Positions 50,550 through 59,154 of a DNA stretch of 64,000 nt are shown here, piece after piece. The notes beneath the pieces are model-generated. The model had not been told where the DNA came from, ran no database searches, and saw only the letters and a list, made by a program, of their open reading frames with translations. Source of the stretch: Micromonospora tulbaghiae (lineage in GTDB: Bacteria > Actinomycetota > Actinomycetes > Mycobacteriales > Micromonosporaceae); the NCBI RefSeq assembly GCF_900091605.1, contig NZ_FMCQ01000007.1, positions 124,001 through 188,000 on the forward strand. The letters run 5' to 3'. The first letter of the stretch is position 1; every line of letters starts with the position of its first letter. The position numbers and the translations under genes were made by a program.

Positions 50550-51809
50550 TTGAAACGCGTCCGGACCACCGCCACAGCAGTCATCGCCGCCGCCGCGCTC
50601 CTCCTTGCCGGTTGTGGGGGATCAGACGGCGAATCCGACTCGAAGACCTTCGAGTTCTGGTCGTTCGCCAACATCAACCAGAAGGCCGACGTCGACGTCT
50701 ACACCAAGGCGCACCCCGATGTGCGCGTCAAGCTCACCGAGGTGGGCAGCACGACCGAGACCGCGCAGGCGCTCACCGCCGCGCTGGCCGGCGGCAAGGT
50801 GCCCGACCTGGTGTTGATCCAGGCCGACGACCTGCCGAAGTTCATGCAGTCCCCGGACAACTTCGTCGACCTCACCACACTGGGCGCGAACGACATCAAG
50901 GGCAACTACCTCGACTGGGTGATGGCGCAGTCGACGACCAAGGACGGCAAGATCATCGGTGTGCCGACCGACGTCGGCGGTCTGGCGGTGGCCTACCGTA
51001 CCGATCTGTTCAAGGCGGCTGGCCTGCCCACCGACCGGGACGAGGTCGCCAAGCTCTGGCCGACGTGGGACGAGTTCATCAACGTCGGTAAGCAGTACGT
51101 CCAGAAGACCGGGAAGCCGTTCGTGGACAACACGCCGACCAGCGTCTTCTTCCAGGCGGTGAACCAGGGCAGCCAGCGCTACTACAGCGCCGACCGCAAG
51201 CTCGACTACGACAACGAGCAGGTCAAGGCGGCGTTCGACGTGACGCTGAAGGCTTTCGACGCGGGCATCTCCGCCAAGCAGGGGTCGTTCTCGTCCGGCT
51301 GGACCGCGGCGATGAAGAAGGGCGACTACGCGGTGGTGTGCTCACCGTCCTGGATGCTCAGCCAGATGAAGACGAACGCCCCCGAGACGAACGGCAAGTG
51401 GGACATCGCCACCATTCCCGGTGGCTCGGGGAACTGGGGTGGCAGCTTCCTCGCCATCCCCAAGCGCGCCAAGAACGCGAAGGCGGCGTGGAACTACATC
51501 TCCGAGATGCAGTCGCCGAAGGGCCAGCTGGACCACTTCCTGATGCAGGGGTCGCTGCCCACCACCCCGTCGGTCTACACGGACCCGCAGCTGGTGGGGA
51601 AGACCGACCCGTTCTTCAGCAACGCGCCGATCGGCAAGATCTACACCCAGTCGGTGCTGGGGATCAAGCCCTTCTACTTCGGTCCGCAGGACGGCCCCAT
51701 CGGCACCGAGTTCCTCAACACGCTCACCAGCGTCGAGCAGGGCAAGGTCAACCCGGCCAACGCCTGGGACACCGCGCTGACAAACGTCAAGAACGCCGTA
51801 CGCGAATGA
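50550..51809 (+). CDS. Sugar ABC transporter substrate-binding lipoprotein
   Basis: 419 residues from TTG 50550, six bases after GGAGGG. Lipoprotein signal MKRVRTTATAVIAAAALLLA then GC (lipobox, Cys ~22). Family 1 solute-binding protein: EFWSFANINQKADVDVYTKA, ALAGGKVPDLVLIQADDLPK, GLAVAYRTDLFKAAGLPTDR, KKGDYAVVCSPSWMLSQ and NWGGSFLAIPKRAKNAKAAW. It delivers oligosaccharide to the two permeases that follow. The ATPase is not encoded here; such importers commonly share MsiK. Neighbouring glycosidases point to xylo-oligosaccharides. Confidence 0.93.
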   Translation: MKRVRTTATAVIAAAALLLAGCGGSDGESDSKTFEFWSFANINQKADVDVYTKAHPDVRVKLTEVGSTTETAQALTAALAGGKVPDLVLIQADDLPKFMQSPDNFVDLTTLGANDIKGNYLDWVMAQSTTKDGKIIGVPTDVGGLAVAYRTDLFKAAGLPTDRDEVAKLWPTWDEFINVGKQYVQKTGKPFVDNTPTSVFFQAVNQGSQRYYSADRKLDYDNEQVKAAFDVTLKAFDAGISAKQGSFSSGWTAAMKKGDYAVVCSPSWMLSQMKTNAPETNGKWDIATIPGGSGNWGGSFLAIPKRAKNAKAAWNYISEMQSPKGQLDHFLMQGSLPTTPSVYTDPQLVGKTDPFFSNAPIGKIYTQSVLGIKPFYFGPQDGPIGTEFLNTLTSVEQGKVNPANAWDTALTNVKNAVRE

Positions 51810-51870
51810 CGGAGGGCTGAGTGCGGCGGCCGGGACGAGCCCGGCCGCCGCCCATCGGGAGGGTGACGCT

Positions 51871-52833
51871 TTGACCACCATGCTCGGCCCGGCCCCGGTC
51901 CCACCGGACGTCCGCAGGCCCGCTCGCAACCGGCGGATCCAGCAGGGCGTACGGGAGTTCCTGGCGCCGTACGCGTACATCTCGCCGTTCTTCGTGCTGT
52001 TCCTGATCTTCGGCCTCTTTCCGCTGCTGTTCACCTTCTACATCTCGCTGTTCGACTGGGATCCCATCGGCGAGCACCGTTTCGTGGGGCTGGACAACTT
52101 CTCCGAGCTGCTGGACGACCCGCGCTTCTGGGGCGCGCTGCGGAACACGTTCAGCATCTGGGTGCTCTCGACAGTGCCGCAGTTGCTCCTGGCGCTCGGC
52201 CTGGCGCACCTGCTCAACCACGCGCGGCTGCGGCTGGCCGCGTTGTTCCGGATGTCGGTGCTCGTTCCCTACGTCACCTCGGTGGCGGCCACGACCATCG
52301 TCTTCGCCCAGATGTTCGACCGTGACTACGGCATGATCAACTGGTTTCTCGGGCTGCTCGGCTTCGAGCACATCGACTTCACGGCGTCGCTGTGGGGCAG
52401 CCACATCATGATCGCCACGATGATCGCCTGGCGCTGGACCGGATACAACACACTGCTGTACCTCGCCGCGCTGCAGGCGGTGCCCCGGGAACTGTACGAG
52501 GCCGCCGCCGCCGACGGCGCGAACGGCTGGAAACAGTTCCTGCACATCAGCATCCCCTCGTTGCGGCCGATCATCGCGTTCACCGTCGTGACGTCGACCA
52601 TCGGCGGGCTGCAGGTCTTCACCGAGCCGCTGCTGGTCAACCCGGTGGGCGGACTCACGTGCGGGGCGGCACGGCAGTGCCAGACCGTCACCCTCTACCT
52701 CTACGAGCAGTCCTTCGGGCAGTTCCACTTCGGCTACGGGGCGGCGGTCGGCGTCGCGCTCTTCGTCATCGTGGTGGCCTTCTCCGGACTCAACTATCTG
52801 CTGGCCACCCGCATCCGTTCGGAGCGCCCATGA
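51871..52833 (+). CDS. Sugar ABC transporter permease (MalF type)
   Basis: 320 residues from TTG 51871, after GGGAGGG. Six membrane helices, the first PFFVLFLIFGLFPLLFTFYI. EAA loop for the ATPase: ELYEAAAADGANGWKQFLHI. The stop overlaps the start of the next permease by 4 bases (ATGA), so the two are coupled. Forms the pore with its partner. Confidence 0.95.
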   Translation: MTTMLGPAPVPPDVRRPARNRRIQQGVREFLAPYAYISPFFVLFLIFGLFPLLFTFYISLFDWDPIGEHRFVGLDNFSELLDDPRFWGALRNTFSIWVLSTVPQLLLALGLAHLLNHARLRLAALFRMSVLVPYVTSVAATTIVFAQMFDRDYGMINWFLGLLGFEHIDFTASLWGSHIMIATMIAWRWTGYNTLLYLAALQAVPRELYEAAAADGANGWKQFLHISIPSLRPIIAFTVVTSTIGGLQVFTEPLLVNPVGGLTCGAARQCQTVTLYLYEQSFGQFHFGYGAAVGVALFVIVVAFSGLNYLLATRIRSERP

Positions 52834-53699
52834 AGCCCGTACCCCCGACCGCCGCGCCCAGGCGGGCCCGGCGGCGCCAGGCCAACCGCGTCCCGATCCC
52901 GGTGTACGCCCTGCTCACCCTGATGGCGCTCGCCAGCGTCTTCCCGCTCTACTGGATGTTCGTGGTGGCGACGACGGACTCCGCCACCGCGACGACCCTT
53001 CCCCCGACCCTCACACCCGGTGGCAACTTCCTGCACCTGGCGGAGCTGGTCTTCACCATCGTGCCGTTCGTGCAGTCCCTGCTCAACAGCCTGATCGTCG
53101 CCGGCACGATCGCCGTGGGCCAGGCGGTGCTCTGCGCGTTGGCCGGCTTCGCCTTCGCCAAGCTGTCCTTCCCGGGCCGCAACACGCTGTTCCTCATCGT
53201 CGTGCTGACCATGACGGTGCCGGCGCAGCTGGCAGTGGTACCGCAGTACCTGATCATCTCCCAGTTGGACTGGGTGGACACCCTTCAGGCGGTGATCGTT
53301 CCCGGGCTGGTGAGCGCGTTCGGCATCTTCTGGATGCGCCAGCACATCGGCAGCACCATCGACGACGAGCTGATGCAGGCCGCGCGGGTGGACGGCGCCA
53401 CCACCTGGCAGATCTTCTGGCGGATAGCCTTCCCGCTGGTCCGCCCGGCGGCGTACGTGCTGGGGCTGTTCACGTTCGTCTACGCGTGGAACGACTTCCT
53501 GTGGCCGTTCATCGTCCTGAAGTCACCGGAGAACTACACCGTCCAGATCGCCATCAAGGCGCTGCAGCAGAACCGGGACATCGACCTGGGCCTGGCGATG
53601 TCCGGTTCCTTCCTGGCCACCATTCCGCTGCTGGTGTTGTTCGTCTTCGTCGGACGCCGCCTGGTGCAGGGAATCATGGAAGGCGCGTTCAAGGGGTGA
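52830..53699 (+). CDS. Sugar ABC transporter permease (MalG type)
   Basis: 289 residues from ATG 52830. Helices from PVYALLTLMALASVFPLYWM on; the EAA-like loop is DDELMQAARVDGATTWQIFW followed by RIAFPLVRPAA. C-terminus LVQGIMEGAFKG is typical for MalG-type subunits. Overlaps the upstream permease; the GH43 gene is convergent 17 bp downstream. Confidence 0.95.
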   Translation: MKPVPPTAAPRRARRRQANRVPIPVYALLTLMALASVFPLYWMFVVATTDSATATTLPPTLTPGGNFLHLAELVFTIVPFVQSLLNSLIVAGTIAVGQAVLCALAGFAFAKLSFPGRNTLFLIVVLTMTVPAQLAVVPQYLIISQLDWVDTLQAVIVPGLVSAFGIFWMRQHIGSTIDDELMQAARVDGATTWQIFWRIAFPLVRPAAYVLGLFTFVYAWNDFLWPFIVLKSPENYTVQIAIKALQQNRDIDLGLAMSGSFLATIPLLVLFVFVGRRLVQGIMEGAFKG

Positions 53700-53716
53700 G
53701 GTCCCGTGCCGGTCTG

Positions 53717-55255
53717 TCATCCGGCCGGCCGGTAGTCGAACCAGTCGAATGCGGCGGTTCCCTCGGTGACGTACATGCCGATGACCCGGCCGGTGAACCC
53801 GGAGGCGACCTCGGTGGACAGGTAGCGTCCGTCGAGCTCCGCCAGGGACGACCAGCCGTCGCCGGTCTCGACCTCGAACCGGATCGTGTCGCTGCCGGCA
53901 GCCGTGACGCCCACGAGGCCCGCCTGTGCGAGATCGTCGGACGAGGTGACGGTCGGGGGCAGCACGTCGGTTGTCCGGGTGCTCAGTGCCACTGTCACCG
54001 CCCCCGCCGGCACGGGACACTCCCCGAACACCTGGCGGAACGGCCCGACCCGGCCGATGACCCGAGCCTGCCCCCGCGCGAGTTCCAGGTCGTAGTGGTG
54101 GGCCTCGTCGATCCTGATCGTCAGGCCGGCGCGGCCGGAGCCGGGATCGACGCGTGCGCTGACCCGGCAGTCGTGGTGCTGCTGGCGGCGGCCGACGACG
54201 GTGGCGCCACTGCGGTCGAGGCTGTCGCCGGTCGCGTGCAGGGTCAGCCAGCCCGGCCGATCGGTCAGCGACCAGGCGGATGCGGGCCGGTCACGGGGAG
54301 AGATCCACTGTGCCCCCAGCCGCTCGTCGTCGAAGTCGTCCCGGTCGTCCCACCGGCCCGTCCCCGCCGAGCCGGACCCGCACGAGACGGGATCGACCAC
54401 CGGCCACCCGTCCACCCAGCGCACCGGCACCAGGAACGTCTCCCGCCCCAGGACGTGGTACGGCGGCCACTGCCCCCTGGGGCGGATGCCCAGCAGGACC
54501 ATCCACCAGGTGCCGTCGGTGGCCTCGACCATGTCGGCGTGTCCGGTCGCCTGCACCGGCCGGTCGGTGCCGCGATGCGTCAGGATCGGATTTGCCGGCC
54601 CGGGCTGGAACGGCCCACGCGGCGAGCGCGCGCGGGCGACGCTCACCGCGTGGCCGGTGTGGGTGCCGCCCTCCGAGACGAGCAGGTACCACCAGTCGCC
54701 GACCCGGTACAGATGCGGCGCCTCGGGGTACTGGCCACCCGTTCCCGACCACATCGGCACCGGCCCTTCGAAGACCTCTCCCGTACGCGGGTCGATCCGG
54801 TACGACTCGACCCCGGACACCGTCATCCAGCAGTTGCCGTCGTCGTCCCACGCCAGCGACGGGTCCACGTGGGGGAGGTCCAGATAGACCGGATCCGACC
54901 ACGGGCCGGCGGGATCGGTCGCCGTGACGATCAGGTGCCGGTCGAGCGTGACGTTCGTCGTGACGACCCAGAACCGGTCGTCGTGGTAGCGGATCGTCGG
55001 CGCGTAGACGCCCCGCGAGGCAAGCGTGTCGGCGGGCAGCCGGAGTTGACCAGGGCGGTCGAGCACGTTGCCGATCTGGCGCCAGCCGATCAGGTCACGA
55101 CTGTGGAAGATCGGGACACCGGGGGAGTACTCGAAGCTCGAGCACACGAGGTAGTAGTCGTCACCGGCGCGGCAGATGCTCGGATCGGGCCAGAAGCCCG
55201 GGAGGATCGGGTTGCGGTAGCTGAGGGACTCGCCGTACGCGGGCTCCGGTTCCAT
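53717..55255 (-). CDS. Glycoside hydrolase family 43 (beta-xylosidase/arabinofuranosidase-like)
   Basis: 512 residues from ATG 55255, with GAAGGAGCGG upstream; no signal peptide, so cytoplasmic. Five-bladed propeller with the three acidic residues: base Asp in PGFWPDPSICRAGDDYYLVC (~24), pKa-modulating Asp in VDPSLAWDDDGNCWM (~130) and acid Glu in GGQYPEAPHLYRVGDWWYLL (~177). A C-terminal beta-sandwich with LSTRTTDVL and VSGFTGRVIGMYVTEGTAAF-like strands completes the DUF1349-type layout of beta-xylosidases. It would trim imported xylo-oligosaccharides. Confidence 0.92.
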   Translation of the reverse strand: MEPEPAYGESLSYRNPILPGFWPDPSICRAGDDYYLVCSSFEYSPGVPIFHSRDLIGWRQIGNVLDRPGQLRLPADTLASRGVYAPTIRYHDDRFWVVTTNVTLDRHLIVTATDPAGPWSDPVYLDLPHVDPSLAWDDDGNCWMTVSGVESYRIDPRTGEVFEGPVPMWSGTGGQYPEAPHLYRVGDWWYLLVSEGGTHTGHAVSVARARSPRGPFQPGPANPILTHRGTDRPVQATGHADMVEATDGTWWMVLLGIRPRGQWPPYHVLGRETFLVPVRWVDGWPVVDPVSCGSGSAGTGRWDDRDDFDDERLGAQWISPRDRPASAWSLTDRPGWLTLHATGDSLDRSGATVVGRRQQHHDCRVSARVDPGSGRAGLTIRIDEAHHYDLELARGQARVIGRVGPFRQVFGECPVPAGAVTVALSTRTTDVLPPTVTSSDDLAQAGLVGVTAAGSDTIRFEVETGDGWSSLAELDGRYLSTEVASGFTGRVIGMYVTEGTAAFDWFDYRPAG

Positions 55256-55358
55256 TTCCGCTCCTTCTCGTACAGGCACGGCATGAGTGTCGATGTCGCG
55301 AACCGCGTCGGGCAAGCCGGTCGTATGCCTGATCACCGCCGGAACCGAGGATGAGGTG

Positions 55359-57029
55359 ATGAGGAGCCTGCGCCGCCGACTGTCCGGGCGGCTCCGCCGC
55401 GCCCGTCGCCACGCGGCCACGGAGCCTCCGTACGCCTTCACCGTGCGGCGCGGGCTGCGCGTACCGATGGACGACGGCGTCGAGCTGGTCGCCGACCTCT
55501 ACCTGCCGGCCGGCGTGGTGGAACCGCCGTTGCCCACGATCGTCGTCCGCTCGCCGTACGGCCGGCACGGCTCACTCACGCACGCGCCGGCGCTGGCCGG
55601 CGAGGGGTTCACGGTGCTGGTGCAGAGCTGCCGCGGTACGGGCGGCTCCGGTGGCGACTTCCGGCCGCAGCTCGACGAGCAGCGCGACGGCATGGCCACC
55701 CACCGGTGGGTACGCCGCCAGCCCTGGTTCACCGGCACCGTCGCGACGTACGGGGAGAGCTACCTCGGCTACACCCAGTGGGCCGTGGCGGGACGGATGT
55801 GCCGGGACGACCCCGGGAACGCCCCCGATGCCCTGTGCCTGAACGTCACGATGGCCGACTTCGGCGCGGTCACCTGGAACAACGGCGCCTTCTCGCTGGG
55901 CGGCTCGCTGGGCTGGTCGCGCCTGATGGCCCTGCGGGGCATGCGCGGCGCCCTGGTCCGGGCGCGGCTCGCGCGGCGGCCGGACCGGAAGCTGGCCGAA
56001 GCCTTCGACGTCCTGCCCCTGTCCCACGGTGACACGGCCGTGGCGGGCCACCCGATCAGCTGGTACCAGGACTGGCTGGCCCACGAGAGGCTCACCGACG
56101 ACTACTGGACCGGGCAGTCGCACACCGCGTCGGTGCCCGACGTCACCGCACCCGTGTACATGTCCACCGGCTGGTACGACATCTTCCTGCCCTGGCAGTT
56201 GCGCAACTACGCCCAGCTGGCCGCCGCCGGTCGCCCGCCGCGGCTCACCATCGGCCCGTGGGGCCACAGCAGCGAGCAGAGCCCGTTCCTCGCCGAGTCG
56301 GTCGCGTTCCTCAAGGAACACCTCGCCGGCGCGCCCTCGGTCCGGCCGGCGCCCGTGCGCGCCTTCCTCACCGGCGCGGAGCAGTGGCGCGACCTGCCCG
56401 CGTGGCCGCCGAGTACCGCCGCGCAGCGGTGGTACCTGCATCCGGACGGGCTGCTCGACCCGGCCGCCCCCGGCGGGGGCAGCACCCGCTACACCTACGA
56501 CCCGGACCGGCCCACACCCGCACTCGGTGGCCCCGGCCTGGGCCCGGCCCCCGGGCCGGTCGACAACAGCGGCCACGAACGCCGTACGGACGTGGTCGTC
56601 TTCCGCAGTCCGCCGCTGGACCACGCCGTCGTCCTCGCCGGGGAGCCGGTCGCCCGGGTCCGGTTCCGCTCGACGGCAGCCAGCGCGGACGTGTTCATCC
56701 GGATCTGCGACGTGCACCCCGACGGCCGCTCGATGACCGTGTGCGACGGCATCCGCCGCATCGGCGGCGTCGGCACCGCGGCGACCGACCCGCGGCCCGA
56801 CGGCGACGGTTACGTCGAGCTGGACGTGCCGCTGTGGCCGGCGTTCCACCGCTTCGCCGCCCGCCACCGCATCGCTGTGCAGGTCAGCTCCGGTGCGCAT
56901 CCGCGCTACGCGCGCAATCCCGGCACCGGCGAGCCCGCCGCCACGGCGACCACCACGGTACGGGCGCAGCAGGAGATTTCCCACGACGGCGCCCACCCGT
57001 CCGCGATCGACCTGCCGGTGTGGACATGA
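55359..57029 (+). CDS. CocE/NonD family alpha/beta hydrolase
   Basis: 556 residues from ATG 55359. X-Pro dipeptidyl-peptidase-like fold: PMDDGVELVADLYLPAG, oxyanion region VVRSPYGRHGSLTHAP, FTVLVQSCRGTGGSGGDF, nucleophile elbow VATYGESYLGYTQW (Ser ~133), PVYMSTGWYDIFLPWQLRNY (Asp) and IGPWGHSSEQ (His). C-terminal jelly-roll ARVRFRSTAASADVFIRICD. Members hydrolyse esters or amides. Between GH43 and GH120 genes, a role in removing acyl groups from hemicellulose fragments is a reasonable guess. Confidence 0.9.
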   Translation: MRSLRRRLSGRLRRARRHAATEPPYAFTVRRGLRVPMDDGVELVADLYLPAGVVEPPLPTIVVRSPYGRHGSLTHAPALAGEGFTVLVQSCRGTGGSGGDFRPQLDEQRDGMATHRWVRRQPWFTGTVATYGESYLGYTQWAVAGRMCRDDPGNAPDALCLNVTMADFGAVTWNNGAFSLGGSLGWSRLMALRGMRGALVRARLARRPDRKLAEAFDVLPLSHGDTAVAGHPISWYQDWLAHERLTDDYWTGQSHTASVPDVTAPVYMSTGWYDIFLPWQLRNYAQLAAAGRPPRLTIGPWGHSSEQSPFLAESVAFLKEHLAGAPSVRPAPVRAFLTGAEQWRDLPAWPPSTAAQRWYLHPDGLLDPAAPGGGSTRYTYDPDRPTPALGGPGLGPAPGPVDNSGHERRTDVVVFRSPPLDHAVVLAGEPVARVRFRSTAASADVFIRICDVHPDGRSMTVCDGIRRIGGVGTAATDPRPDGDGYVELDVPLWPAFHRFAARHRIAVQVSSGAHPRYARNPGTGEPAATATTTVRAQQEISHDGAHPSAIDLPVWT

Positions 57030-57096
57030 TCGGGCGCGGACGCGCCGGCCGCTGCGCCGAAGGTATCTCAATCAACCGACAAGGAAGGCTCCCCGG

Positions 57097-59061
57097 ATGG
57101 CATCCGTATTCCATGTGGCGACCAGCGGTTCGGATCGCGCCGACGGGTGTGCCGAGCGGCCCCTCCGGACGATCAACCGGGCGGCCGGCGTCGCGCAGCC
57201 CGGTGACACGGTGGTGGTGCACGCGGGGGAGTACCGCGAATGGGTGAAGCCGCGCTACGGCGGTCTCAGCGACTCCCGCCGCATCACCTACGAGCCGGCG
57301 CCCGGCGAGCACGTGGTGATCAAGGGATCGGAACGCGTCACGGGCTGGGAGCCGCTCGGCGGGACGGTATGGCGGGCGGTCGTCGACAACTCGCTGTTCG
57401 GCTCGTTCAACCCGTTCGCGCAGGAGGTGGCCGGCGACTGGATCGTGTACCGCGAGGGCGCGCCACGCAGGCACCTCGGCGACGTCTATCTGAACGGCCT
57501 GAGCTTCTTCGAGGTGGCGAGCCGGGCGGAGGTCGACGACCCGCCCCGGCGCACCGAGCTCGTCGACGACTGGACCAGGCTGACCCGTCCGGTCGGCGAC
57601 CCCGACCAGACCCGGCTCGTCTGGTACGCCGAGGTCGGTGAGCGGACGACGATCTGGGCCAACTTCCAGGGCGCCGACCCGAACACGGAGCTGGTGGAGA
57701 TCAACGTACGCCGCAGCGTCTTCTACCCGGAACAGCCGCACCTGGACTACATCACCGTCCGCGGCTTCGAGCTGGCGCACGCGGCCAGCCCGTGGGCGCC
57801 GCCGACCGCCGACCAGCCGGGCCTGATCGGGCCGAACTGGGCGAAGGGGTGGGTGATCGAGGACAACGTGATCCATGACGCCAAGTGCTCGGCGATCTCG
57901 ATCGGGAAGGAGGGGTCGACCGGGCAGAACCACTCGGCTCTCCGCGGCGACAAGCCGGGCTACCAGTACCAGTTGGAGTCGGTCTTCGCGGCCCGCCGGA
58001 TCGGGTGGGACCGGGAGCACGTCGGCTCCCACGTGATCCGCCGCAACACGATCTACGACTGCGGCCAGAACGCGATAGTCGGGCACCTCGGATGCGCGTT
58101 CTCCACGATCGAGGACAACCACATCCACCGCATCGGCGTGAAGCGCGAGTTCTACGGGTACGAGATCGCCGGCATCAAGCTGCACGCCGCCATCGACGTG
58201 GTGATCAGGCACAACCGGATCCACGACTGCTCGCTCGGCACCTGGCTGGACTGGCAGGCCCAGGGCACCCGGCTCTCCCGCAACGTCTACCACGACAACT
58301 GCCGGGACCTCTTCGTCGAGGTCAGCCACGGCCCCTACCTGGTCGAGCACAACATCTTCGGCTCGCCCGCCGCGCTGGAGCTGTTCAGCCAGGGGGGTGC
58401 CTTCGTCTGCAACCTGATCTGCGGCACCGTGCGGCTGGAGCCGGTGCTGGACCGCGCCACGCCGTACCACCGGCCGCACAGCACCCAGGTCGCCGGGTAC
58501 GCGGTGATCTACGGCGGCGACGACAGGTACGTGGGGAACCTCTTCGTGGGCGGCGACCCGGGCAGGGCCTACGGAGCGGGCGCGGAGGGCGAGGGGCCGG
58601 CGCTGGCCGGCACCGCCGGATACGACGGCCATCCCGCGTCGTTCGAGGAGTACCTGGCCCGCCTCGCCGACCAGCCGCCCAGCGACCAGCAGAAGTACCT
58701 CGACGTGCGACAACCGGTGTACGCCCGCGCGAACGCCTACGCCGCAAGCGCCCGGCCGTTCGAGGGTGAGCGGGAGCCCCGGGTGCTGGGCGCCGCGACG
58801 GCGACGGTCGTCGTCGAGGGCGACGCGGTCTGGCTCGTCACCGACCTTCCCGAGGCGTTCGACCAGGCACGTGTCGGTGTGGTCACCGGCCGGGACCTGG
58901 AGCGGGTCCGGTGCGCCGACGCGGATTTCGAGGAGGCGGACGGCAGCCCCGCCGTCATGGACGTCGACCTCACGGGCGAGCTCCGGCAGCCGGACCGGGA
59001 CGGCGCCGTGGGCCCGATCGCGGGCCTTGCGTCCGGGGCACGCCGTACGCGCGTCCTCTGA
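57097..59061 (+). CDS. Glycoside hydrolase family 120 beta-xylosidase
   Basis: 654 residues from ATG 57097, after GGAAGG. The protein follows the GH120 founding enzyme XylC of Thermoanaerobacterium closely as far as I recall it: VHAGEYREWVKPRYGGLSDS, PWAPPTADQPGLIGPNWAKG, IIHDAKCSAISIGKE-like, YDCGQNAIVGHLGCAFS, KREFYGYEIAGIKLHAAIDV. Catalytic pair: nucleophile Asp in GTWLDWQAQGTR (~385) and acid/base Glu in DLFVEVSHGPYLVEHN (~408), with the family's 23-residue spacing. Right-handed beta-helix; no signal peptide, so it acts on imported oligosaccharides and releases xylose. Follows the CocE gene by 67 bp, probably one operon. Confidence 0.93.
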   Translation: MASVFHVATSGSDRADGCAERPLRTINRAAGVAQPGDTVVVHAGEYREWVKPRYGGLSDSRRITYEPAPGEHVVIKGSERVTGWEPLGGTVWRAVVDNSLFGSFNPFAQEVAGDWIVYREGAPRRHLGDVYLNGLSFFEVASRAEVDDPPRRTELVDDWTRLTRPVGDPDQTRLVWYAEVGERTTIWANFQGADPNTELVEINVRRSVFYPEQPHLDYITVRGFELAHAASPWAPPTADQPGLIGPNWAKGWVIEDNVIHDAKCSAISIGKEGSTGQNHSALRGDKPGYQYQLESVFAARRIGWDREHVGSHVIRRNTIYDCGQNAIVGHLGCAFSTIEDNHIHRIGVKREFYGYEIAGIKLHAAIDVVIRHNRIHDCSLGTWLDWQAQGTRLSRNVYHDNCRDLFVEVSHGPYLVEHNIFGSPAALELFSQGGAFVCNLICGTVRLEPVLDRATPYHRPHSTQVAGYAVIYGGDDRYVGNLFVGGDPGRAYGAGAEGEGPALAGTAGYDGHPASFEEYLARLADQPPSDQQKYLDVRQPVYARANAYAASARPFEGEREPRVLGAATATVVVEGDAVWLVTDLPEAFDQARVGVVTGRDLERVRCADADFEEADGSPAVMDVDLTGELRQPDRDGAVGPIAGLASGARRTRVL

Positions 59062-59154
59062 CGACGGACCTGCGCGGACGGTGCGGCCACTCCGCGGCCA
59101 CTCGTCCGAAGGACGAGACGGTGGCGCCGGTCGGCGCCACCGTCCGCATCGGAC

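Noticed and set aside
53486..55354. Open forward frame of about 620 codons
   Set aside because: Antisense to the GH43 gene, whose catalytic motifs are unambiguous; composition is that of a high-GC shadow.
55572..58713. Two long reverse frames opposite the CocE and GH120 genes
   Set aside because: Val/Ala/Arg/Asp-rich antisense shadows with no family motif.
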